DNA of 45,396 bases from Meiothermus luteus. Its GTDB lineage: Bacteria; Deinococcota; Deinococci; Deinococcales; Thermaceae. The notes beneath the pieces are model-generated. The model saw only the letters and a program-made list of their open reading frames with translations. It made no database searches and was not told the DNA's origin. Both the position numbers and the translations under genes were made by a program. The stretch spans positions 1 to 45,396 of the forward strand of contig NZ_QWKZ01000006.1 of the NCBI RefSeq assembly GCF_003574085.1, in the 5' to 3' direction. Positions 33,313 through 41,321 of this stretch are shown here, in pieces (the stretch's first letter is position 1; each line of letters opens with the position of its first letter).

Positions 33313-33318
33313 AGTATA
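33313..33318 (-). promoter_or_regulatory. -10 box of the LmbE deacetylase gene (leaderless)
   Basis: TATACT on the minus strand, then TGAGGG, then the GTG start at 33306. It lies between the aldehyde dehydrogenase stop and the deacetylase start, making the deacetylase a separate unit. Confidence 0.55.
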
Positions 33319-33328
33319 CGCCTAAAGC

Positions 33329-35686
33329 TCAGGCCCCATAGGGCACCCAGATGTTCTTGACCTGGGTGGCCTGGCGCAGCACCTCCTCCACCTCGGGCAG
33401 CGGGCCAGTCTGGGGCAGGGTCCAGGTGCGCTTCATGTTCCCGGCGCTGGACCGCTCCACCATGGCCTGACCCTCCTGGGGCCCGGCATACCAGACCGCA
33501 TCCACATCGTCGTGTTCAGCCAGGGTCTGGGCCAGCTCATCGCGCTCCCCGGTGATGAGGTTGAACACCCCCGCGGGCACATCGGAGGTCTCCAGGACCT
33601 GATAGAAGTCGGTGGCGGTGAGGGGGGCCTGCGGGGAGGGCACTACCACCAAGGCATTGCCCAGGGCAAGGGCCGTCCCCGCCAGCCGGGCTAGGGCCAA
33701 AAGGGGCCAGTCGTCGGGGCAGAGGATACCCAGCACGCCCACCGGCTCAGGGATGGCCAGGGTCACGTTCCGGTACGGGGTGGGGTGCACCACCCCTTCG
33801 TACTTGTCGGCCCAAGCAGCGGCAGAAAAGAGAGCTTCTATGGCCGCTTCAACCTCCTCACGCCCCTCCTGGCCGGTTTGCTGAGCGATGCGATAGGCGA
33901 ACTCGGCGGCCCTCTCGGAAAGGTTCTCGGCCAAAAAGTAGAGGATTTGGGCGCGATGATGAGCAGAAGCCCTACGCCAAGCTTCAAAGCCCCCGCGGGC
34001 TGCCTCCACCGCGTTGCGGATGTCCTTGCGGTTGCCCAGGGCCACCTCGCCCAGAAGGCCGCCGTCCGGCCCATAGACCAACCGGCTATAGCCGGAGTCG
34101 GGGCGAACCTGTCTGCCCCCAATAAAGAGCTTGGCGGTGCGGTCTATCGGGGGGAGGGCCTCTGGGCGCTGAGGCCGGGCCGGCGAGGCCTTTTTCCTGG
34201 CCAAAGGCGTTCTAGGCCGCACCCTCCTCACGTACTCCCAAAGCCCCTCCTTCCCTCCCTCTCGGCCAAAGCCGCTCTCCCGGTACCCCCCAAAACCGCT
34301 GGCCGCATCAAACAGGTTGGTGCTGTTTATCCAGACGGTGCCGGCCTTAATCTGGGTGGCCACATCCAGGGCCAGGTTGATGTCCTCGCTCCAGACGCTG
34401 GCCGCAAGGCCATAGCGGGTGTTGTTGGCCAGGCGCACCGCCTCCTCGGGGGTGCGGAAGGTAAGGGCGGCAAGCACCGGACCAAATATCTCCTCCTGGG
34501 CGATGGTGGCGCTGGGAGCCACGTTGGTAAAAAGCGTGGGGGGATAGAAACACCCCTCCTTGGGCACCGCCCAGGAAGGTTGCCAGAGCTCAGCGCCTTC
34601 CTCCAAGCCTCTCTGAACCAGTCGCTTTATCTTTTCTAGCTGCACCGGGGCAATGATGGCCCCGATGTCCACCGCCTTGTCCAGGGGATTGCCCACGCGC
34701 AGCTTCTCCATGCGGGCCTTGAGCTTCTGGTAGAACCCATCGGCGATCCCCTCCTGGACCAGGAGCCTCGAGCCGGCGCAGCAGACCTGGCCTTGGTTGA
34801 ACCAGATGGCGTCCACCACCCCCTCTACCGCGCTGTCCAGGTCGGCATCTTCAAAAACAATGAACGGGGATTTACCCCCCAGCTCCAGGGAAAGCCGCTT
34901 CCCGCTTCCCGCGGTGGCCCGGCGGATGAGACGGCCCACCTCGGTGGAGCCAGTAAAGGCGATTTTGTCTACGCCGGGGTGCTCAACCAGGGCCGCCCCG
35001 GTGCGGCCATCCCCGGTGAGGATGTTCACCACCCCAGCCGGCAGCCCCACCCGAACACAGATTTCCGCGAACAGCAGGGCAGTAAGCGGCGTAAACTCGG
35101 CGGGCTTTAGGACCACCGTGTTGCCCATGGCCAAAGCCGGGGCGACCTTCCAGGCCAGCATGAGCAGGGGAAAGTTCCACGGAATGATCTGCCCCACCAC
35201 GCCCAGGGGTTCATACCCTGAAAGCTCCGAGTCCATGAGCTGGGCCCAGCCCGCGTGGTAGTAGAAGTGCCGCACCACCAAAGGGATGTCAATGTCGCGG
35301 GTCTCACGGATGGGCTTGCCGTTGTCCAGGGTCTCCAAAACCGCGAAGAGCCGGGCGTGCTTTTGTATCTGCCGCGCCAACGCGTAAAGGTAGCGGGCCC
35401 GCAAGTGCCCAGGGGTCTTTCCCCAAGCTGCAAAGGCCCGGCGGGCCGCCCGTACAGCCAGCTCCACATCCTCGCGGCCTGCTTGGGCTACCTGGGCCAG
35501 CTCCCGACCATCGGCAGGGTTCAGGGTGGCAAACCAGGTGCCGCTCTTGGGTGCACGCCACCTACCCCCTATGAAGAGGCCAAAGCGGTTGCGGTGCGAC
35601 CTAAGCCAGTCCAAAGCAGGCTCGGCGGCCTCGGGCGCGGGGCCGTACTCCAGGGTCTGCATAATCTCAGCAACGGTCATTCTCAC
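33329..35686 (-). CDS. Two-domain aldehyde dehydrogenase, ALDH16-like
   Basis: 785 aa. Residues 30-485 are a complete ALDH: the NAD-site stretch IIPWNFPLLMLAWKVAPALAMGN, general base Glu in LELGGKSP, catalytic Cys302 in GQVCCAGSR, and EEIFGPVL. After a Lys/Pro/Arg linker (485-515) a second ALDH-like part follows (LFIGGRQVRPDSGYSRLV ... GVLGILCPDDWPLLALARLAGTALALGN ... GVFNLITG). It stops before a catalytic Cys region and is about 260 residues. This full-plus-partial layout is that of the ALDH16 family. The start overlaps the deoC stop by four bases, so it probably oxidises the acetaldehyde made by DeoC. Confidence 0.9.
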   Translation of the reverse strand: MRMTVAEIMQTLEYGPAPEAAEPALDWLRSHRNRFGLFIGGRWRAPKSGTWFATLNPADGRELAQVAQAGREDVELAVRAARRAFAAWGKTPGHLRARYLYALARQIQKHARLFAVLETLDNGKPIRETRDIDIPLVVRHFYYHAGWAQLMDSELSGYEPLGVVGQIIPWNFPLLMLAWKVAPALAMGNTVVLKPAEFTPLTALLFAEICVRVGLPAGVVNILTGDGRTGAALVEHPGVDKIAFTGSTEVGRLIRRATAGSGKRLSLELGGKSPFIVFEDADLDSAVEGVVDAIWFNQGQVCCAGSRLLVQEGIADGFYQKLKARMEKLRVGNPLDKAVDIGAIIAPVQLEKIKRLVQRGLEEGAELWQPSWAVPKEGCFYPPTLFTNVAPSATIAQEEIFGPVLAALTFRTPEEAVRLANNTRYGLAASVWSEDINLALDVATQIKAGTVWINSTNLFDAASGFGGYRESGFGREGGKEGLWEYVRRVRPRTPLARKKASPARPQRPEALPPIDRTAKLFIGGRQVRPDSGYSRLVYGPDGGLLGEVALGNRKDIRNAVEAARGGFEAWRRASAHHRAQILYFLAENLSERAAEFAYRIAQQTGQEGREEVEAAIEALFSAAAWADKYEGVVHPTPYRNVTLAIPEPVGVLGILCPDDWPLLALARLAGTALALGNALVVVPSPQAPLTATDFYQVLETSDVPAGVFNLITGERDELAQTLAEHDDVDAVWYAGPQEGQAMVERSSAGNMKRTWTLPQTGPLPEVEEVLRQATQVKNIWVPYGA

Positions 35687-36660
35687 CCCAGGGGCTGGTA
35701 CTGCATGGAGGCGTAACGGCCGTAGGCCAGGTGGGTCAGCTGCCGCTCAATATCGTTCAGGAGGGCGCTGGCCCCTATGCGGAAAAGACGCGGCTGCATC
35801 CAGTCCACCCCCAGCTCCTCCCTCACCAGAATCAGCCAGTCCAGGGCCTGCTTGGCGCTGCGGATACCCCCGGCCGGCTTGAAGCCCACCTGGTAGCCGG
35901 TAGCCTGGTGGTAGGCCCGGATGGCCCGCAGCATGACCAGGCTGCTCTCCAAAGTGGCGTTGAGCGCCTCTTTGCCGGTGGAGGTCTTGATGAAGTCGGC
36001 CCCGGCCTGCATAGCCACCACGCTGGCCTTGTAAACGTTCTTGAGGGTGCCCAGCTCGCCCACCGCCAGGATGACCTTCATGTGGGCCTCCCCGCAGGCC
36101 TCGCGAAACTCCCGCACCTCCTGGTAAAGGGCCGGCCAGTTGCCGGTCAGCACGTGGCGGCGCGAAATTACCACGTCAATCTCGCGGGCCCCAGCCGCCA
36201 CCGAGGCTTCAATTTCCTGCAGCTTGAGCCGGTGGGGGTTGAGCCCGGCAGGAAAGCCCGCGGAAACCGCAGCAACCGGGATGTCCGTGCCGGCCAGGGC
36301 TTCTACCGCCGTGGGCACCATCTCGTGGTAGACGCACACCGCGCCAACCGTGAGCCGAAGCCCCTCTACCCCCAAAGCCGCCAAGAGGTCAGGCTGAACC
36401 GGTCGGCGGGCTTTGGCGCAAAGACGGCGCACCGTACCCGGGGTATCATCACCAGAGAGGGTGGTGAGATCCAGGGTCTTCACCGCGTGCAAGAGCCAGG
36501 CTGCCTGCCATGCCTTTTTCACCGTCCGGCGTGCGGGCAAAGTGGCTGCCCGACGCTCAACCGCGCTGCGGTTGACCCGAGCCTCCTCCACCATGCCTAG
36601 GTCAAGGGGCATGCCAGGGTTACGTGGCAGGGAATGGGCTTGGGAAAAGGTCAGGGCCAT
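35683..36660 (-). CDS. deoC: Deoxyribose-phosphate aldolase, long (eukaryote-like) type
   Basis: 325 aa, longer than the 220-250 aa common bacterial form and close to animal DERA. Schiff-base Lys is in DFIKTSTGKEALNATLES, and the second Lys in VGFKPAGGIRSAKQALDWL. The N-terminal extension (about 75 residues) includes TLDLTTLSGDDTPGTVRRL, the family's first strand. It cleaves deoxyribose-5-phosphate to glyceraldehyde-3-phosphate and acetaldehyde. The next gene, overlapping by 4 bp, is an aldehyde dehydrogenase suited to the acetaldehyde. Confidence 0.95.
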   Translation of the reverse strand: MALTFSQAHSLPRNPGMPLDLGMVEEARVNRSAVERRAATLPARRTVKKAWQAAWLLHAVKTLDLTTLSGDDTPGTVRRLCAKARRPVQPDLLAALGVEGLRLTVGAVCVYHEMVPTAVEALAGTDIPVAAVSAGFPAGLNPHRLKLQEIEASVAAGAREIDVVISRRHVLTGNWPALYQEVREFREACGEAHMKVILAVGELGTLKNVYKASVVAMQAGADFIKTSTGKEALNATLESSLVMLRAIRAYHQATGYQVGFKPAGGIRSAKQALDWLILVREELGVDWMQPRLFRIGASALLNDIERQLTHLAYGRYASMQYQPLG

Positions 36661-36806
36661 GGAACGCCTCGAGCCAGGCCGATTATAACCTGCCTAAGCT
36701 AAGACGACTTCAGTCTGGGGTCTGGAAGTAGGAGCCAACAAAACCTCACCCCGCCCCAGCAATCAACCAGGCAGCCTTGCCCAAAGAAAAGCTAGCTTGA
36801 AAAATG

Positions 36807-36812
36807 TATACT
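36807..36812 (+). promoter_or_regulatory. Extended -10 box of tatA
   Basis: TGTATACT, with the hexamer TATACT at 36807-36812, followed by AAGGAGGA about 8 bp later and the ATG at 36832. Confidence 0.5.
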
Positions 36813-36831
36813 CTAAGCCAAGGAGGAAGCC

Positions 36832-37011
36832 ATGCCTTTAGGCCCAACTGAACTCTTGATCATCCTGCTCATCGTAGTGCTCCTTTTTGGGGCGCGCAAG
36901 CTGCCCGAGCTGGCCCGGGGACTGGGCCAATCGGCCCGCGAGTTCCGCAGGGCCATCAGCGAGGAGGAGAAAAAACCCGAGGAGGCCAAGCCCGAGCAGA
37001 AGCAGTCCTAG
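36832..37011 (+). CDS. tatA: Twin-arginine translocase subunit TatA/E
   Basis: 59 aa: [20 protein letters not shown], then [13 protein letters not shown], an amphipathic helix, and an acidic/basic tail ([16 protein letters not shown]). One N-terminal membrane helix followed by the [14 protein letters not shown] hinge is diagnostic of TatA. Many copies form the Tat export pore for folded proteins such as molybdo-enzymes. A strong AAGGAGGA lies before the ATG. The stop codon overlaps the modC stop from the other strand by three bases. No tatC is in the window. Confidence 0.95.
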   Translation: MPLGPTELLIILLIVVLLFGARKLPELARGLGQSAREFRRAISEEEKKPEEAKPEQKQS

Positions 37012-38012
37012 TGTGGCATCAGGTGTAGGAAGCGAGGCTCGAGCCGCACCCCTACCTCTTCTCCCTCCTTTAGCCCCAGCTCTTCCAGTCGGTAGCGGGG
37101 GAGCAGGAATTCCAGCTCCGCTTGGCCTACTCTAAGCCGTCCCCGCCACCGCAACCCTTGTGGCCAAAAGGCCAGCAACCTTCCTCGCAGCCGGTTTTCT
37201 TCTCCTTCTAGGGTAAAAACCTCCTCGGAGCGCATCCCCAGCCAGACCCGCTGGCCCAGCCGGGCCCAAGCTGGGCGCAGCGCTTTCAACCGGCCCAAGG
37301 GGGATTCCACCCAAACCCATCCCTCCTCCACGGCCCCCACGCTGGCCTGGAAAAGGTTGCGGAACCCCACCAGCCGGGCCACCTCAAGGCTGGCCGGACG
37401 GGCGAAGACCTCCTCCGGGGGGCCCTGCTGGGCCAGCCCCTCTCGGGTCAGCACCCCCACCCAGTCGGCCCGCTGGGCCAGCCAGGGGTCGTGCGAAGCG
37501 GCCAGGGTTGGGATGCCCAAGGCCCTCAAGCGCTCCAACACCCCTGAGAAAACCTCCTCCCGGGTGCCTATATCCAAGGCGCTGGTGGGCTCGTCCAGCA
37601 AAAGCAGAACCGGCTCACGGGCCAGCGCCCGGGCCAGGGCCACCCGTTGCTGCTGTCCGCCGGACAGCTCGCGGGGAAAGCGCTCCGCCAGCTCAGCAAT
37701 GCCCATCTGGGCCAGGTACCCCAAGGCCCGCTCCTTCCGCTGGGCCCGGGGCCAGTGGACCAGCGGAAAGGCCACGTTCTGCCAGGCCCTCAGATGGGGA
37801 AAGAGCGCGAAGTGCTGGGGCAGGTAGCCCACCGGCCGCCGCTCCGCGGGCAAGCCGCCAAAGGGCTCCCCTTCGGCCGGCAGCAGCCCGGCCACCGCCT
37901 TGAGCAGGCTGGTCTTCCCCACCCCGCTCTCCCCCAACAGCACCGTGAACCCCCGGATGTAAAGCCGAAGGCTAAGCCTCACCGGACGCTTGAGGGCGTA
38001 CGCGATCTCCAC
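37008..38012 (-). CDS. modC: Molybdate/tungstate ABC transporter ATPase ModC
   Basis: 334 aa. Walker A GESGVGKT near residue 32, Q-loop [12 protein letters not shown], signature [15 protein letters not shown], Walker [14 protein letters not shown] and the switch His in AASHD. The last 120 residues carry a TOBE/molybdate-binding-like domain ([22 protein letters not shown] ... [18 protein letters not shown]). The GTG start at 38012 overlaps modB by 34 bp. It powers uptake through ModB of oxyanion caught by ModA. Confidence 0.9.
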   Translation of the reverse strand: MEIAYALKRPVRLSLRLYIRGFTVLLGESGVGKTSLLKAVAGLLPAEGEPFGGLPAERRPVGYLPQHFALFPHLRAWQNVAFPLVHWPRAQRKERALGYLAQMGIAELAERFPRELSGGQQQRVALARALAREPVLLLLDEPTSALDIGTREEVFSGVLERLRALGIPTLAASHDPWLAQRADWVGVLTREGLAQQGPPEEVFARPASLEVARLVGFRNLFQASVGAVEEGWVWVESPLGRLKALRPAWARLGQRVWLGMRSEEVFTLEGEENRLRGRLLAFWPQGLRWRGRLRVGQAELEFLLPRYRLEELGLKEGEEVGVRLEPRFLHLMPH

Positions 38013-38659
38013 CTCTCCTCCAAGCTGCGCACCAGATAGACCAGGGCAAAGCTCACCAAAAGCAGCACGCCGGCCGCCTGGTTGGCCCGATCAAAGCGCA
38101 GGGCCTGCACCTGATCGTAGATGTAGATGCTCACCATCTGGGTCTTGCCAGGAATGCTGCCCCCCACCATCAGCACCACCCCAAACTCCCCAAGGGTATG
38201 GGCAAAGGCCAGGATGGAGCCAGAAAGAATGCCAGGCCAGGTAAGGGGAAGGATGACCTCGAGCCACACCCGCCGCCAGCCCGCCCCTAGGGTGCGGGCA
38301 GTCTGGATGAGGTCCAAATCCAGGCCACGGAAGGCCTCGCGGTAGCCGTTTAGGGCAAGGGGCAGGCTGAACAGCACCGAACCCACCACCAGGCCCTCAA
38401 AGCGAAAGGCCCAGCTAAAGCCCAGCGTCTGGGCTATGGGCCCGTTTTGGCCCAGGAGCAAAAGCAGGTAAAAGCCCAGCACCGTAGGGGGCAGGGTAAG
38501 GGGCAGCAGCACCACCGACTCCACCACCCGCTTCCCCCAAAAGCGCTTGTGGGCCAGCACCCATGCCAAGGGAAGGCCCATCAGCAAAAGGATAAGGGTG
38601 CTGACCAGGCTCACCCGCAGGGTGAGGGCTAGGGTTTCCCAGAAGACTGGGTCGCTCAT
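37979..38659 (-). CDS. modB: Molybdate ABC transporter permease ModB
   Basis: 226 aa inner-membrane permease with about five or six hydrophobic helices. The EAA loop is [40 protein letters not shown] and [26 protein letters not shown] are typical ModB sequences. It overlaps modA by 4 bp (ATGA) and modC by 34 bp. Confidence 0.95.
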   Translation of the reverse strand: MSDPVFWETLALTLRVSLVSTLILLLMGLPLAWVLAHKRFWGKRVVESVVLLPLTLPPTVLGFYLLLLLGQNGPIAQTLGFSWAFRFEGLVVGSVLFSLPLALNGYREAFRGLDLDLIQTARTLGAGWRRVWLEVILPLTWPGILSGSILAFAHTLGEFGVVLMVGGSIPGKTQMVSIYIYDQVQALRFDRANQAAGVLLLVSFALVYLVRSLEERWRSRTPSSVR

Positions 38660-39510
38660 TCCTCCGGCTTTTCCCCGGGCAAAAGGAAGCCGTATTTGCG
38701 CAGCACACGGTGGGCCTCGGGGGTGGCGATGTACTCGTAGAAGCGCCGCACCTCGGGCCGGTCCTGCCCCCGCAGGATGGTGTAGGTCTGCTCGAGGCGC
38801 AGGTGGCTGCTCAGGGGGGCCAGCCAGTAAACCCCGGCCCGCTGCATGGCTTCGCTGCGGGCGATGGAGAAGGCCAGGATGCCCACATTGGTGCTGGAGA
38901 GGGCAAGCTGGGCGGCCTGGGAGATATTCTCCCCGTAGACAAACTCAAAGCCAGGCTTACCCTGTCGCAGCACGGAGAGGTTGTAGTAAGCCGCCACGCC
39001 CTCGGTCATCTCCTCCCAGGCCACCTCGCGAACTGGCCGGATGAGGCCAAAGCGCTCCAGCAGGCTGACCGCGGCCCGGCCATAGGGTGCGTGCACCGGA
39101 TTGGCGATGGCCACCCGGGTCACCCGGCCATCCAGCAGGACCCGGGGCCCCATCCGGCGAGGGTCAAGGCCCTGCTGCGCCCAGGCGTTGGCCACCCAGA
39201 CCACCACCCGCCCCACCGCGTAAAGCCGCAAGGCTCCTGGGGTAGTGCGCCCGGCCTCCTCGAGCCGCTTAGGGAAGGCCGCATCGGCGGAGAAGAAAAT
39301 GTCCGCCGGTAAGCCCTGCATAATCTGGGTGTAGAACTTGCCGGAGGAACCGAAGCTGAGCTCCACCCGCACCCCAGGGTTCTGCCGCTCAAAGGCCTGA
39401 ACAATCTCAGGCAGCGCATACTGCAGGTCGGAAGCCGCCACCACCCGCACGCTTTGGGCCTGGGCCCAGAAGAGGCCCACCCAGCCCAGCACCATCCACC
39501 AACGCCCCAT
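38656..39510 (-). CDS. modA: Molybdate-binding periplasmic protein ModA
   Basis: 284 aa. Signal peptide MGRWWMVLGWVGLFWAQAQS. The mature protein starts VRVVAASDLQYALPEIVQAFERQNPGVRVELSFGSSGKFYTQI, and DIFFSADAAFPKRLEEAG follows: the SDL, GSSG and SAD oxyanion-binding loops of ModA. I use ATG 39510 (GGAGGAAG upstream), not the in-frame start 14 codons earlier, which would lie in the operator. With molybdate enzymes (cox-like cluster) and Tat nearby, it supplies molybdenum or tungsten. Confidence 0.95.
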   Translation of the reverse strand: MGRWWMVLGWVGLFWAQAQSVRVVAASDLQYALPEIVQAFERQNPGVRVELSFGSSGKFYTQIMQGLPADIFFSADAAFPKRLEEAGRTTPGALRLYAVGRVVVWVANAWAQQGLDPRRMGPRVLLDGRVTRVAIANPVHAPYGRAAVSLLERFGLIRPVREVAWEEMTEGVAAYYNLSVLRQGKPGFEFVYGENISQAAQLALSSTNVGILAFSIARSEAMQRAGVYWLAPLSSHLRLEQTYTILRGQDRPEVRRFYEYIATPEAHRVLRKYGFLLPGEKPEE

Positions 39511-39524
39511 CGCTTCCTCCCATT

Positions 39525-39541
39525 TAGTTACAGTGTAACTA
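39525..39541 (-). promoter_or_regulatory. 17-bp palindromic operator before modA
   Basis: TAGTTACAGTGTAACTA, perfect 7-bp arms around a 3-bp centre, 15 bp upstream of the modA ATG and overlapping its likely -10 (TAACTA). It is not a ModE-type site. The PadR regulator gene ends 27 bp further upstream. Confidence 0.65.
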
Positions 39542-39567
39542 CATGGGAGCATTATAGGCCCAAGGGG

Positions 39568-40110
39568 CTATTGCCGCAAGGGGGAGCGGGTCTCCTCGGC
39601 CATCATCTGCTGGATGAATTCCAGGCTGGCTCGAGCCATCTGCAGGCGCCAAAGGGTGGAGACCCGCTCGAGGCCCTGGGCCTTTGGAAGGCGGACCTCG
39701 AGCCCGGTCAGAATCTGGGCGAAAACCTCCCGCTGGGCTTGCAAAAGGGGCCCGGGGTCCAAGGAGAGCCGTAGGAGAAAAGCGAGCTTCAGCCGAAGGT
39801 CGGAGCGGCCGTAGCGCAGCCGCTCCACTGGGGTGTAAAGCCACTTCAAAGCCGCCCGCCGCCCCTCCTCGGTGAGGTCAAAGAGCGTCCTGGGCGGCCC
39901 CGCTTCCCCCTCTTCCTGCCCCACCTGCCGCACCAGCCCCCGCGCGCGCAGGTGCTCCAGGGCCCGATAGACCTGGGGCCGCTGAATGCGCCATATATCC
40001 CCGAGTTCCCCGGCTGGGGAGAACAAAGCCGCAAGCCGGAAGCCGTGAGAAACCCCTTCTAAAAGGGCCACCAACACCGCCCAGTCGGTAGTGGAAAGCC
40101 GGTAGGCCAC
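39568..40110 (-). CDS. PadR-family transcriptional regulator upstream of modABC
   Basis: 180 aa. The N-terminal winged helix (LSTTDWAVLVALLEGVSHGFRLAALF ... IQRPQVYRALEHLRARGLVRQVGQEEGEAGPPRTLFDLTEEGRRAALKWL) is PadR-like, and the C-terminal half is a helical dimerisation domain (LAFLLRLSLDPGPLLQAQREVFAQIL). It reads in the same direction as modABC, and the 17-bp palindrome lies between it and modA, so it is a candidate regulator of molybdate uptake. The GTG start at 40110 has GAGGGG upstream. Whether it senses molybdate is unknown; no Mop/TOBE domain is present. Confidence 0.8.
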   Translation of the reverse strand: MAYRLSTTDWAVLVALLEGVSHGFRLAALFSPAGELGDIWRIQRPQVYRALEHLRARGLVRQVGQEEGEAGPPRTLFDLTEEGRRAALKWLYTPVERLRYGRSDLRLKLAFLLRLSLDPGPLLQAQREVFAQILTGLEVRLPKAQGLERVSTLWRLQMARASLEFIQQMMAEETRSPLRQ

Positions 40111-40132
40111 GGACCCCTCGAGGCTGAAGAAC

Positions 40133-40585
40133 CTAGGGCACCTGGAGGCGCGCCCGGGCCTCCCCTACCTGCTGGGGGGACAGCCGGTTCCCCGAGGCCC
40201 GCAAGGCGGCCACTTCGGCTGCGGTGAAGGGACGGTGGTCACGGGGGAGCAGCCGGTCGTTGCCCCAGGCCGTGAGAATATAGTTGAGCACTGAGGCAAT
40301 CTGCTCATCGCTGAGCTGGGGAAAGGCCGGCATCACCCCATCGTAGACCTGGCCCCGCACCCGCACCGGACCTTGCATCCCGTAGAGCATGACCCTCAGG
40401 AGGTGGGCCCGGCCCTCTGGGGTCTTGACCAGCTCCGGGGTGTGCTGGGCCAAAGGAGGGTAGGCCCCCGCCCGCCCTTGCCCGGCCTCTCCGTGGCAGA
40501 AGCCGCAGTTCTGCTGGTAAAGCTGGGCCCCGCTTTGGGCCAGGACCAGCCCCACCAGCACGGTTAGGCCCAAAAGGCGTCTCAT
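40133..40585 (-). CDS. Secreted or anchored c-type cytochrome
   Basis: 150 aa starting MRRLLGLTVLVGLVLAQS, a Sec signal sequence. Heme motif CGFCH is followed by GEAGQGRAGAYPPLAQHTPELV, and the axial Met is likely in YDGVMPAFPQLSDEQIASVLNYI, the usual mono-heme class I pattern. The last 40 residues (FTAAEVAALRASGNRLSPQQVGEARARLQ) are a helical tail. It probably carries electrons in the periplasm. TATACT lies exactly six bases before the ATG, so the mRNA is leaderless. Confidence 0.9.
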   Translation of the reverse strand: MRRLLGLTVLVGLVLAQSGAQLYQQNCGFCHGEAGQGRAGAYPPLAQHTPELVKTPEGRAHLLRVMLYGMQGPVRVRGQVYDGVMPAFPQLSDEQIASVLNYILTAWGNDRLLPRDHRPFTAAEVAALRASGNRLSPQQVGEARARLQVP

Positions 40586-40591
40586 ACCAGC

Positions 40592-40597
40592 AGTATA
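40592..40597 (-). promoter_or_regulatory. -10 box of the cytochrome c gene (leaderless)
   Basis: TATACT on the minus strand, then GCTGGT, then the ATG at 40585. Confidence 0.6.
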
Positions 40598-40700
40598 GGC
40601 AGGCCTTGGAGAACAAAGATAAGAGCCTGGCAAAAGCTGGTTTAGAAACCCAAAACGGGCTTGGGGCCTCAGAAGGTTGGCAAACCGGAGGCCGCCTCCT

Positions 40701-40706
40701 TAACCT
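40701..40706 (+). promoter_or_regulatory. -10-like box of the Lon-N-domain gene (leaderless)
   Basis: TAACCT, then AAGGGC, then the GTG at 40713. It has the same six-base spacing as the divergent cytochrome promoter. Confidence 0.45.
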
Positions 40707-40712
40707 AAGGGC

Positions 40713-41321
40713 GTGAGGCGACTGCCCCTCTTCCCGCTGCCCGAGACGGTGGTCTTCCCAGGGCTGCTCATCCCGCTTTACATCTTTGAGGAGCGCTACA
40801 AGCAGATGGTTCGCCATCTACTGGCCCAAAGCGAGGGCCCCAGGCGCTTTGTAATCGCCCTGACCACCCCCGCAGGCCTCCGGGAGGTGGGGGGCTACGT
40901 AGACCTGCTGGCCGCCTCGGAGAATCCCGACGGTACTTTCAACATCGTCTGCCGCGGGGGAGAGCGCTGCCGGGTAGGGGGGGTGGGGACGCTGGAGAAC
41001 ACCCTCTACCAGACCACCCTAGACCTCCCCTATCCGCTCGAGCGCGCCACCCGCAGCGAGGAGATTGTGGCGGCCTGGGACGCTCTGGAGACCTTCCGCA
41101 GCTATATGGCCGGGGTGGCCGACCCTAAGGCGTTGGAGGAGGCCATCGCCAACCTGCCCGATGACCCCCTCTACCAAGCCTCCTTCCTGTGCGTCAACCT
41201 GCGGGTCCCTGCGCTGGACAAGCAGGCCCTGCTGGAAGCGCCTTCCCTGCTGGCGCGGCTCGAGCTGGCCCAGGCCCTCATGCGCCAAGGCTCGTTCGCT
41301 GGCCACCCCGCTGAGGCCTAG
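40713..41321 (+). CDS. Lon N-terminal (LonN/PUA-like) domain protein
   Basis: 202 aa. RRLPLFPLPETVVFPGLLIPLYIFEERYKQMV is the start of the Lon substrate-binding domain, and the protein ends after its helical bundle. There is no ATPase or protease part, so it is a stand-alone LonN protein as found in many bacteria (YcaP/COG2802 type). The role is unknown; substrate or ligand binding is inferred from Lon. The stop overlaps the convergent VWA gene by 4 bp. Confidence 0.88.
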   Translation: MRRLPLFPLPETVVFPGLLIPLYIFEERYKQMVRHLLAQSEGPRRFVIALTTPAGLREVGGYVDLLAASENPDGTFNIVCRGGERCRVGGVGTLENTLYQTTLDLPYPLERATRSEEIVAAWDALETFRSYMAGVADPKALEEAIANLPDDPLYQASFLCVNLRVPALDKQALLEAPSLLARLELAQALMRQGSFAGHPAEA

